Positions 46,016-53,514 of a stretch of DNA of 64,000 nt are shown here, piece by piece. Under the pieces are notes generated by a model. It was not told the DNA's origin, did not search any database, and saw only the letters and a program-made list of their open reading frames with translations. The translations under genes were made by a program, and so were the position numbers. The stretch lies in the NCBI GenBank assembly GCA_016839585.1, contig JAEOTZ010000026.1, forward strand, positions 1 through 64,000. Reading direction: 5' to 3'. Source of the DNA: Promethearchaeota archaeon. GTDB lineage: Archaea; Asgardarchaeota; Lokiarchaeia; Sigyniarchaeales; SOKP01. Each line of letters starts with the position of its first letter. Position 1 is the first letter of the stretch.

Positions 46016-46846
46016 TTGAAAAATAAAAATAAATGCTTTTTCCTTATAGTGATTATAATCCTACTTTGTCTCAGTGCTTTAATACCATCTTTCCTCATTA
46101 CAAAGAGTCATCTTAGTACTAAAACTAAAGTACTAAATCTTCCAAGGCTTAGCGCTCAAAATAAGACTCTTATACACTCTTATGATTTTGAGAGTGATAC
46201 AGTTGGTGGAAATCCTGCAGGAATAACCTTAACTGTTTCAGAACCAGCAGGAAGTGGAACAGTTGATATAGAAAACTTAGGGGACAGTCAGGAGAATCAT
46301 GTTGCATTACATAAAGATGGTGGATCGGCGCGTATATCTATGACAGATAACATTTCATATTATAACTTAGATTATACTGCAGCAGAATTTCGTTGTATGG
46401 TTTACCATGATACAAGCCTATTTGGTATTCTATTTTTTGATTCAGAGGGGGTCTTGTTTCGATTAGATATGTGGAATGCCCGAGCAGGTAGATATTCATC
46501 TATTACTTATACTAGACATTCACTTAATGAATGGATGCCTTTAATAATTTATTTCGACATCACTAGAGGATGGATGTTTGACTTGGAGGGAGAAAGATAT
46601 GGGGACGGGTATTCTCTAGGATTTGAACATGAAAATGCTAGTATAGTTGAAAGAATTTTCTATTGCTCAGCATTCAGTGGTGGCGGTAATGGTTTCTTCC
46701 GCGTAGATGATATCTACTTTTATACTGTAATATTTACACCCTCTGAAAAAGCGATAATTCCAGGATTTAATATATTTCTAATGATAAGTATAATATGCAT
46801 AGCTTCAATATTTCTGATAAAAAATCAAAAAAAATTATATAAATAA
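46016..46846 (+). CDS. Exported lectin-like beta-sandwich protein with IPGF tail
   Basis: The 276-residue protein starts at TTG 46016 just after GGTGGAG. A signal segment (FFLIVIIILLCLSALIPSF) precedes one jelly-roll domain (about 55-235: YDFESDTVGGNPAGIT, ENHVALHKDGGSARI, FRVDDIYFYT), similar to LamG/concanavalin-like or carbohydrate-binding folds. It ends AIIPGFN, a hydrophobic helix and KNQKK. It is co-transcribed with the propeller gene and both should sit on the cell surface. The ligand is unknown. Confidence 0.8.
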   Translation: MKNKNKCFFLIVIIILLCLSALIPSFLITKSHLSTKTKVLNLPRLSAQNKTLIHSYDFESDTVGGNPAGITLTVSEPAGSGTVDIENLGDSQENHVALHKDGGSARISMTDNISYYNLDYTAAEFRCMVYHDTSLFGILFFDSEGVLFRLDMWNARAGRYSSITYTRHSLNEWMPLIIYFDITRGWMFDLEGERYGDGYSLGFEHENASIVERIFYCSAFSGGGNGFFRVDDIYFYTVIFTPSEKAIIPGFNIFLMISIICIASIFLIKNQKKLYK

Positions 46847-46851
46847 AGATC

Positions 46852-46868
46852 TTTTTTTTATTTTTCTT
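46852..46868. terminator. T-rich terminator between convergent genes
   Basis: A run of eight T, then ATTTTTCTT, follows the stop of the exported protein gene by six bases and separates it from the convergent PIG-L gene. Confidence 0.4.
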
Positions 46869-46879
46869 ATATTAAAAGC

Positions 46880-47713
46880 CTAATAAATTCTAGGTGGTTC
46901 TGGAGGATTCCCTAACAGTTCCATCATTATCTGTTGGAAATTATCAAAGTACCCTGGTAAAACTTTTTGCATAAAAAATGCCTCAGAAGCCTTTAGATTA
47001 ACTTTCTTTCCTAAAGTTATGGCAATTGATTTTAAGAGTCTTTCCGCATATTTAGAAAGTTTCTTTAATTCTTCTGGAGAAACATTAGCAGGATCAATAT
47101 CAGGGGCAAATAATTGAGCTAAAAGTTCTAGTGTAGCTTCAAATTTAAGAGCTGCTTTAATTTTTGTTTCAAGAGTCGATGATATATCAACAAAACAGTT
47201 TGGTACATGACCAAGTAATCCCATAAACCATACTTCAGAACAAGCATAAGGAGCAACATCATTTTTAATTTGCTCAGGATATAATAAGGGAAATGCAGCA
47301 AAAGCACTTGCTTCTGCTGCCATGCGTCTCACGATTACATGATCTGGATGAACTTCATAAGAGAACCACGGATCAAAGGTAATGACCCTATCTGCTTTTA
47401 GTTTCCTAACATAATATACCAAGCTTTCACGTAATTTAACACCATCTATAAATCCTGCGTCAGGATAACCAAGCATTATTGTATCTTTCACTCCAAGTAT
47501 CTTATTTGCTGCTCTGAGTTCTTTTTCTCTCATTTCAGCAACATCTTTCTTAGTTAAATCTGTTCTTAGTGTGCCCACATTGCCACGTGTGACACAAAGA
47601 GCGTATATATTATGCCCCTCTTCTGCCCATTTAGCTATTGTTCCAGCACAGAATAATGTTAAATCATCAGGATGCGCAAAAATTGCAAGCACATTCAAGG
47701 ATTCTGATTTCAT
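46880..47713 (-). CDS. PIG-L/LmbE family N-deacetylase
   Basis: The protein (about 277 residues) has FAHPDDLTLFCAG with the metal-binding HPDD, a VTRGNVG segment, and the second metal-site HPDH, so it is a zinc-dependent deacetylase of the LmbE/PIG-L group. Substrates in the family are N-acetylglucosaminyl lipids and related amino sugars; the substrate here is unknown. ATG 47713 has AAGGTGA at five bases, so I prefer it to the GTG at 47722. It could act on glycolipids or surface glycans next to the exported proteins. Confidence 0.9.
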   Translation of the reverse strand: MKSESLNVLAIFAHPDDLTLFCAGTIAKWAEEGHNIYALCVTRGNVGTLRTDLTKKDVAEMREKELRAANKILGVKDTIMLGYPDAGFIDGVKLRESLVYYVRKLKADRVITFDPWFSYEVHPDHVIVRRMAAEASAFAAFPLLYPEQIKNDVAPYACSEVWFMGLLGHVPNCFVDISSTLETKIKAALKFEATLELLAQLFAPDIDPANVSPEELKKLSKYAERLLKSIAITLGKKVNLKASEAFFMQKVLPGYFDNFQQIMMELLGNPPEPPRIY

Positions 47714-47821
47714 TAAATTCACCTTGTTTTTAAAATATTAAAAGATAATTAACTTCAATAAAAATACTTTATACATAAGATAATAAATAAACTTTTATAA
47801 AAGGGAAAACGAGAAGGAGTT

Positions 47822-48646
47822 ATGTTAGAAAAATTAAAAGAAACATTTTTGGCAAAATTATTATTGATAATAATACTTTCCTGGATTATTTTAGCAATTA
47901 TCTTCGGATTTATAGATCTAGAAATATCTAAAGCAGTCGTAGATAGAGACTTCTTATTAGCTAAATTTTTATATTTTTTTGAAGCTCCAGGATGGGGTTT
48001 ATCATTTGCTACTGGAGCATTGTGGATAGGAAGTTATATTGAAGATGTAAAAAAGCAAAAAATCCCTGCAATTGTATTAATTGTTATTGGATTAATCATC
48101 ATCATTATTTCTTTAATTCTTTGGAATCCATGGTTGCTTAATATGAGTGCAGGAATGGCTTTCGGTAATTTAATCCTTTTAATTGCATTTTTGAAAAAGG
48201 ACTGGAGAGAATATAAAAAAATTGCTATGATATTCGTAACAGTTTCCATCATCAATTCATTATTATTTGTACAAGTTACTAAACTATTAACTGGAAGAAT
48301 TCGTTTCAATGATTTAGCATCCGGTTATACAGATTATACTCCTTGGTTTCGCTCTCCTGGACCAGGTTTTGGAAATTTTAGTTTTCCAAGTGGTCATACT
48401 GCTCAAGGTTGGCTATTCTTACCTTTCTTAATCTTAATAAAAGATCGAGAATGGAAAAATCCTCTTCGAATGATCATTACTATACTTACAATAACTTGGG
48501 GCTCATTAGTAGGAATTAGTACTATTATAATTGGAGCTCATTTTGCATCAGATGTTCTTTTTTCAACAGGAGTAACGACAGTTTTGATAATTCTATTATA
48601 TAACAAATTATATCTAGAAAAAGAAAAATCTTCTACTCAAAAATAA
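47822..48646 (+). CDS. Membrane PAP2 phosphatase
   Basis: The 274-residue protein has six predicted helices and the three PAP2 motifs: KLLTGRIRF (KxxxxxxRx variant), FPSGHTAQ and GAHFASD. The family removes phosphate from lipid phosphates such as undecaprenyl or archaetidyl phosphates on the outer face of the membrane. Motif 1 lacks the usual Pro. A GAAGGAG SD lies just before the ATG. It is divergent from the PIG-L gene, with both likely to act in lipid or glycan metabolism. Confidence 0.88.
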   Translation: MLEKLKETFLAKLLLIIILSWIILAIIFGFIDLEISKAVVDRDFLLAKFLYFFEAPGWGLSFATGALWIGSYIEDVKKQKIPAIVLIVIGLIIIIISLILWNPWLLNMSAGMAFGNLILLIAFLKKDWREYKKIAMIFVTVSIINSLLFVQVTKLLTGRIRFNDLASGYTDYTPWFRSPGPGFGNFSFPSGHTAQGWLFLPFLILIKDREWKNPLRMIITILTITWGSLVGISTIIIGAHFASDVLFSTGVTTVLIILLYNKLYLEKEKSSTQK

Positions 48647-48751
48647 AAATATATTAAGAACTTTTTTTATCTATATTTTGGAAAAAAGTATATAAATTTA
48701 CTTTTTCAATTAGTTGAGGTATTTTAGGCGTTTTAATATCAAGTGTTCTAA

Positions 48752-50017
48752 ATGTCTGAGGAAAGCTTAAGAGAAATTATAGGTTTAGTTGAAACATCAA
48801 AATGGAATCAAGTGAAGAAATTCATTAAGTTTGTGGTTCAAAAAACACTGAAAAAAAATACGGAATATCGATTAACTGCTCTTGATGTCTCAATTACTGG
48901 GAAAAAGCAGCCTAAATATAATTTAATAATTAAAAATAGAGAAAATATTAAAAATATTGACAAAATTGATGATTTCAATCATCTCTCTTTGTATCAATCC
49001 ACCCACACTTCTAATAACCTTATTGACATTTCTCAAAATAATGGTACTATTGTTATTTTAGCTAAATATATGGGACCAAGCTTAAATGATCACCAAATTT
49101 TCGATTTTTCTGTTCATATGGATGTTTTAGAGGATCCTTTCTTTACAAATGGTACAGGAAAAAAACTAAGTTGTTCAGAGTTTTTAAGAACTATCAATCA
49201 TAAAAAACAAACAGAAATTATATCTCAACAGAAGAAAAAAAAGAATGACCTAAAGCAATTGAAAGAAGAAAAAATATCTCAAGATGTAGAGGTGTTTGTA
49301 TTTGAAAAACTTACTAATAGAAATGCTTTTTGGAATGAAACTGAAACTAAAGCTTTTAAAAATTGGAAAGCTAAAAGTGTAAATAAATATCGAATAGAAA
49401 CTGGAAAAATTACTTATTATAAGGGAAAACCTACAAATCAATTTTCCCTATATTTAAAGAGTCTTTTAGAAAATAAAATTTATAAAAAGAAAAAAACACC
49501 TATTAAACCAAAATTTAAAAAGAGTATTCCTAAAAAAGATGATCAAGAATTTTCTGAAGCAATTGTATTTAAAACTTTAACTGGTAAGAATGCTGAATGG
49601 AATGGAAGTGAAACAAAAAATTTTCAAGAATGGAAAGTAAAAGTTGCCAATAAGTATCGTAAAGAAACTGGAAAAATTGCTTATTATAAAGGAAAACCTA
49701 CAAATAATTTTGCTCAATACTTGAGAAATCTTCCTAAAACTAAAACCAATAAAAATAATAACCTTGTTAAAAAGAAGACTTCTAAAGCTAAACCTAAAAA
49801 AGAAGAAAGAGTCATTTCTGAATCTTTTGTGTTTGAAGCATTAACTGGTAAGAATGCTGTATGGAATGGGACTGAAACAAAAAATTTTCAAGAATGGAAA
49901 CGAAAAATAGCTAAAAAATACCAAAAAGAAACGGGAAAGAATACTTATTATGGTGGTAACTTAACTCAAAATTTTAAAAACTTCTTAAAAAACCTTGTAA
50001 ATGAAAAATCCAAATAG
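48752..50017 (+). CDS. Protein with a three-fold repeated unknown domain
   Basis: The 421-residue protein has a unique N-terminal domain (1-175) with GKKQPKYNLIIKNRENIK and LAKYMGPSLNDHQIFDF. Three copies of a domain of about 62 residues follow (about 178-240, 267-328 and 355-416). Each copy reads VFEALTGKNAxWNG, ETKNFQEWKxKxAxKY, ETGKxxYYxGxxTxNF. Lys-rich linkers join the copies. I do not recognise the repeat. Its basic character, the NWK/YRK helices and the lack of any signal suggest nucleic-acid or protein binding, but that is inference. Confidence 0.7.
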   Translation: MSEESLREIIGLVETSKWNQVKKFIKFVVQKTLKKNTEYRLTALDVSITGKKQPKYNLIIKNRENIKNIDKIDDFNHLSLYQSTHTSNNLIDISQNNGTIVILAKYMGPSLNDHQIFDFSVHMDVLEDPFFTNGTGKKLSCSEFLRTINHKKQTEIISQQKKKKNDLKQLKEEKISQDVEVFVFEKLTNRNAFWNETETKAFKNWKAKSVNKYRIETGKITYYKGKPTNQFSLYLKSLLENKIYKKKKTPIKPKFKKSIPKKDDQEFSEAIVFKTLTGKNAEWNGSETKNFQEWKVKVANKYRKETGKIAYYKGKPTNNFAQYLRNLPKTKTNKNNNLVKKKTSKAKPKKEERVISESFVFEALTGKNAVWNGTETKNFQEWKRKIAKKYQKETGKNTYYGGNLTQNFKNFLKNLVNEKSK

Positions 50018-50045
50018 GTTTATACTTCTATTTCTTATAGAAAGG

Positions 50046-51128
50046 TTAAAGTTTTATTATCGTCCCACACTGGGGACAAATATTTACTTTCTCTGTTAAT
50101 TTCATCCCACAAAATCTACAGGTATAAGAAAATTCTTTAGGTACCTCTTCTTTTTCCTCTCTTATATGGGAAACCTCTGATACTGGCTTCTTTTCCTCTT
50201 TTTTTGAAATTGGTGGAGTGCGTTGCATTTCTTCAGTTTTTATTTGAGGAACTTCTGTTATCACCTTCTCTACTTTTGAAATTGGCGTAGTCGGTTGTAC
50301 TTCTTCAGCTTTTATCTGGGGAACTTCTGTTATTGGCTTCTCTTCCTCTTTTTCTGAAATTGGTGGAGTTGGTTGTATTTCTTCAAGTTTTACGCCACAT
50401 TTGTTACAAAATTTTGAGTTTAAGGGTATTTGCTGTCCACAGTAAGGACAAGTTTTTATTGGTTTCTCTTCTATTTTCTCTGGGATTGATGGAATCGGTT
50501 CTAGGTCTTCTGCTTTTTTTTGATAAACATCAGCTACAAAATAATGAAGTTCTTCATGATGTAAAGTTGAATCTATTTTTCCACTGGTTATCAAATTATT
50601 TAAAATCATTCGAAGATTTTCTCTGATATATTTTCTTTCATTATATGTTTTTACAGAATTTTCTAATCTCACCCCCAAAGCAGAAACTGTGAGCGTAGAT
50701 CCTTTATTTTCTTTTAAATAATTATATACTGCACTTTCGAGATTTCTCGTATCTATCGAGATTTTAGATGTTTGTTCTCTTCTTATAGGTGGTTTTGCAC
50801 TTGCAGCAGCAATAAAGGTTACTATAGCACTCAAGCCCCAAAGTAATGTTTCTGGATTATAAAATCCCTCATAAAAATTTAAAAAAAAGAGAAGTGATAG
50901 AATAAGAATCACACCATTTATAATATATAACATCCGTGCATTCCAATGCCAATCTCTCCCAGTATCAAAAATGTTTTTGCTAGTATATGCATAATCTGTA
51001 GAATCCCAATAAATTGCTATAAATTGTATAATAATACAGACTATACTTAATATAATTACGGTGTTGTTAATTAAGATGTAAAAATAATGTAAAAAAAGTG
51101 ATATAAATAGTAGAAGAATACCCCACAA
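50046..51128 (-). CDS. Membrane protein with winged-helix-like region and two zinc ribbons
   Basis: The 360-residue protein has four N-terminal helices (about 1-105), then a winged-helix-like region (about 130-205: IDTRNLESAVYNYLKENKGS, LRMILNNLITSGKID). A zinc ribbon follows (CPYCGQQIPLNSKFCNKCG), a low-complexity Glu/Pro linker of three imperfect repeats, and a C-terminal zinc ribbon (CRFCGMK, then CPQCG). The linker includes PISEKEEEKPITEVPQIK. It should be a membrane-bound regulator or sensor. The function is unknown. Confidence 0.75.
   Translation of the reverse strand: MWGILLLFISLFLHYFYILINNTVIILSIVCIIIQFIAIYWDSTDYAYTSKNIFDTGRDWHWNARMLYIINGVILILSLLFFLNFYEGFYNPETLLWGLSAIVTFIAAASAKPPIRREQTSKISIDTRNLESAVYNYLKENKGSTLTVSALGVRLENSVKTYNERKYIRENLRMILNNLITSGKIDSTLHHEELHYFVADVYQKKAEDLEPIPSIPEKIEEKPIKTCPYCGQQIPLNSKFCNKCGVKLEEIQPTPPISEKEEEKPITEVPQIKAEEVQPTTPISKVEKVITEVPQIKTEEMQRTPPISKKEEKKPVSEVSHIREEKEEVPKEFSYTCRFCGMKLTEKVNICPQCGTIIKL
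50160..50400 (-). repeat. Tandem imperfect repeats encoding a Pro/Glu linker
   Basis: Three DNA copies of about 80 bp within the zinc-ribbon gene share GGAACTTCTGTTAT-like and TTCTTCAGCTTTTATCTG-like blocks. They encode PISxKEExKPITEVPQIKxEE. The linker length may vary between strains. Confidence 0.6.
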
Positions 51129-51341
51129 AGCAAACTTAATTGATTCCTTAATTAAAAGTCAACTTCAATTATATTGAATATAATCTATTTATATAATTAC
51201 ATTTTATGTATCGAACACTTTAGTATTTAAATTTTTTTTTAGGAGTAGGAATTTTGTTATTTTGTCATAGTGAAAAATATGTAAAAAAAATAGATTTTAA
51301 ATTTTTAATTTTTCAAATCAATAGATTTTCATTGATTAGTT

Positions 51342-51806
51342 TCATTTATTTGATTTTTCATTGAATTCTATTAGATTTTCTAATATCCTTTCTAAATAAT
51401 TCTCGAAATCATCTATTTCTTCGTCGTTAAATTTATTGTAGAATAATTTTCCCATTTCACGAGAAACATCTATATATTTATCTTCTAATAATCTATTTTT
51501 TTCTGTTAAAGTAATTAGAATTTCTCGCCTATCTTCTTTCGATGGAACCCGTTTAATAAATCCTGCCTTTTCAAGATTATCTAACATAGAAGTTAAGGTA
51601 GATTTACTATATTGGGTCTTTTCTACGAGTTCATGAATAGGAATAGTATCCTTTTGCCAAAGTACAAACATAACCCTTCCCTGCGCAGGATTAAACTCCT
51701 CGAGTCTATGATCCTTTAGAATCCTAGCAAATATTCTCTGAGATAATTGATGAATTTTAGATATCAGAAAGCCGCCCTGTCTTTGTTGTTTCATTGTTTC
51801 CTTCAT
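51342..51806 (-). CDS. MarR-family transcriptional regulator
   Basis: The 154-residue protein has the MarR winged helix: AQGRVMFVLWQKDTIPIHEL, then VEKTQYSKSTLTSMLDNLEKAGF and wing VPSKEDRREILITLT, flanked by dimerisation helices. It overlaps the upstream PNPOx-like gene by four bases (ATGA) and is the last gene of the operon starting at 53393. It probably senses redox or a phenolic or flavin ligand and acts on the palindromes at 53418-53446, which are the right size for such regulators. Confidence 0.88.
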   Translation of the reverse strand: MKETMKQQRQGGFLISKIHQLSQRIFARILKDHRLEEFNPAQGRVMFVLWQKDTIPIHELVEKTQYSKSTLTSMLDNLEKAGFIKRVPSKEDRREILITLTEKNRLLEDKYIDVSREMGKLFYNKFNDEEIDDFENYLERILENLIEFNEKSNK

Positions 51807-52273
51807 AATTCAAAATTAACTAGATTTAATTTAAAATAAAATCTGGCATATTTAGGATTTAATACGAGTAATGTGTAATCTGGATCTTTTGGTCCTTTTA
51901 CATAATATCTGGTCCACCAATCAAGCCATATTATATTTTTAAAATCTTGATCTTCAACGATTTCCACTGATCCTCCAAACATAACTCCTTTAAAATCATC
52001 TGGATCACAATAATAAACACTAATTTTCGGATTATTTTTTATGTGGGCAACTTTGGAGGATGATGTATTAGTTCCAATATATATTGCGAATTTATTTTCT
52101 TGCTTTTGAAAAAATTCAAAAAATTCTGGGAATTGTTCCTTATTTCTAAGGTTAAACATTGCCCTCGTTATAGGAAAACCATCAGGATCAATTGTTGTAA
52201 GATATGCCGCTTTAGACGTTTCTATTAATTCTAAACTTTGCTTTTTTACTTCTTCTAATTCCATTTGTATCAT
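51803..52273 (-). CDS. Pyridoxamine 5'-phosphate oxidase-like flavoprotein
   Basis: The 156-residue protein is a PNPOx-like split barrel (AAYLTTIDPDGFPITRAMFN, FAIYIGTNTSSSKVAHIKNNPKISVYY, FGGSVEIVED). Members bind FMN, F420 or heme and reduce or sense small molecules; the cofactor here is open. It is in an operon with a flavin reductase, a DUF3795 protein and MarR, with a four-base overlap to MarR. The start is ATG 52273 or ATG 52264; both are plausible. Confidence 0.85.
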   Translation of the reverse strand: MIQMELEEVKKQSLELIETSKAAYLTTIDPDGFPITRAMFNLRNKEQFPEFFEFFQKQENKFAIYIGTNTSSSKVAHIKNNPKISVYYCDPDDFKGVMFGGSVEIVEDQDFKNIIWLDWWTRYYVKGPKDPDYTLLVLNPKYARFYFKLNLVNFEL

Positions 52274-52291
52274 CTCTCAATTAAATAGTTC

Positions 52292-52630
52292 TTATAGATT
52301 TTTCCTAATTTCCTCTAGATTTTGCTTAGCTGAAGGACTTCTTTCAAAGCATTTTGCTAAATTATCACAGATGTACTCCTCGCAATAAGCACAATTTTCA
52401 TATTGTTTCTCCCGACAGCAATTTCTTATATCGCAATCCTTACACCAACTAAAAATTCTTCCTTCCATATTACAATCATCACAGTAGATATCCTCCGGTT
52501 TAAAAGACATCGTCTCACCAGACCATTCTTTAGCAATTCTTTTTATTTCTTCTTCATCTCCTTTTTGAGTAGCTATATAAGCAGGACATTTGGCACAATC
52601 AAGACCACAATATACGATTATTTTATCCAT
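52292..52630 (-). CDS. DUF3795 family small Cys-rich protein
   Basis: The 112-residue protein has CGLDCAKCPAYIA near the start, then CDDCNMEG, WCKDCDIRNCC and CAYCEEYICD, so many Cys pairs that probably bind zinc or an Fe-S cluster. It is a short DUF3795 protein, a relative of the gene at 15669-16247. It lies between the flavin reductase and the PNPOx gene in one operon, suggesting a part in the same redox response. Confidence 0.85.
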   Translation of the reverse strand: MDKIIVYCGLDCAKCPAYIATQKGDEEEIKRIAKEWSGETMSFKPEDIYCDDCNMEGRIFSWCKDCDIRNCCREKQYENCAYCEEYICDNLAKCFERSPSAKQNLEEIRKNL

Positions 52631-52666
52631 AGTTCTATCCTCTCTTTTATTTTTTTTTTCTATTTT

Positions 52667-53215
52667 TTATTCTTTTGTTTTATAACTATTTCCTATATCA
52701 TAAGCTTTTGCGAGATATTCTCCAACTCTTAAATATGGACCATCAGGCATTAAAAATATGAATAAATTCATTTTATTAAAATCTGGTTTATTTTCTGTTA
52801 GGTATTTTTCTTCTGTGTATACTTCAATAATTTCACCTACAAATAATTCTGTTCTTTCAAATTCTATTACTCTAACCAATTTACACTCTATATTTAAAGG
52901 GCAATCTTTTATCATCGGTGCATTTTCAAGATCTCCATAAAAAATCTCAAATACTTCTGATTTATCAACTTTAGAACCCGAATGTAAACCAACATAGTCA
53001 GTTACCGTAACCATTTCAGCAGAAGGTATATTAATGCTAAAAACCTTATTTTCCTTAATACCCTTATTAGTGTAATGCCTTTTGGACATTGCAACTCCTA
53101 TCTGAGAAGGTGGAGAATTCAATAGGTTAAACCAAACTATAGTGTTAAAATTTGGTTTACCATCAACATGAGCCCCTATTATACATACCGGCAATGGTAA
53201 AATGGGCAATTCCAT
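52667..53215 (-). CDS. Flavin reductase-like FMN-binding protein
   Basis: The 182-residue protein has the flavoredoxin/flavin-reductase fold (LPLPVCIIGAHVDGKPNFNTIVWF, SKRHYTNKGIKENKVFSINIPS, FEIFYGDLENAPMIKDCPL). It should bind FMN and pass electrons to the operon partners. Start: ATG 53215 has no spaced SD and leaves only nine residues before the conserved PVCIIGA. Seven codons further upstream, in frame, ATC (53236 on the minus strand) has AGGTG at good spacing and gives a 17-residue lead-in, usual for the family. Confidence 0.85.
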   Translation of the reverse strand: MELPILPLPVCIIGAHVDGKPNFNTIVWFNLLNSPPSQIGVAMSKRHYTNKGIKENKVFSINIPSAEMVTVTDYVGLHSGSKVDKSEVFEIFYGDLENAPMIKDCPLNIECKLVRVIEFERTELFVGEIIEVYTEEKYLTENKPDFNKMNLFIFLMPDGPYLRVGEYLAKAYDIGNSYKTKE

Positions 53216-53246
53216 TCCTGTTTTTATCTTATCGATTTTTCACACC

Positions 53247-53393
53247 TTAATCTATTATTAATATTGAATCTTGTTTTTTAAACAGTTCAGAAACCCTTTT
53301 TCTCTTTATTTCATCATCATCATCTTTCTGAGTTCTTCCATCATTGAGAAACTCAAAATAAACATTTTCGCAAGAATATTTGGTCTTATCCAT
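53247..53393 (-). CDS. Small ORF leading the flavin-reductase operon
   Basis: A 48-codon frame runs from ATG 53393 to TAA 53247-53249 and fills the leader between the operator and the flavin reductase. The product is charged and soluble (MDKTKYSCENVYFEFLNDG, then KDDDDEIKRKR and KQDSILIID). The stop overlaps the SD for the next gene. Position and composition favour a real gene, though no family is recognised. Confidence 0.45.
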   Translation of the reverse strand: MDKTKYSCENVYFEFLNDGRTQKDDDDEIKRKRVSELFKKQDSILIID

Positions 53394-53417
53394 TTTTTTT
53401 TGATCTATTTTAATATT

Positions 53418-53446
53418 GTTCCATATCGAACTGTTCTATATAGAAC
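53418..53446. promoter_or_regulatory. Tandem palindromic operator at the operon start
   Basis: GTTCTATATAGAAC (53433-53446) is a perfect 14-bp palindrome. One base away, GTTCCATATCGAAC (53418-53431) is the same element with two changes. On the minus strand a TATA-like TTTAAATA (about 53463-53470) places transcription initiation inside these sites, so binding there should block the operon ending in the marR-like gene. Confidence 0.6.
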
Positions 53447-53514
53447 TATATGATATTTTCATATTTAAATATATTGATCTAAAAGGGAAAAACTCTTCCA
53501 ATCTACTTTACTTT

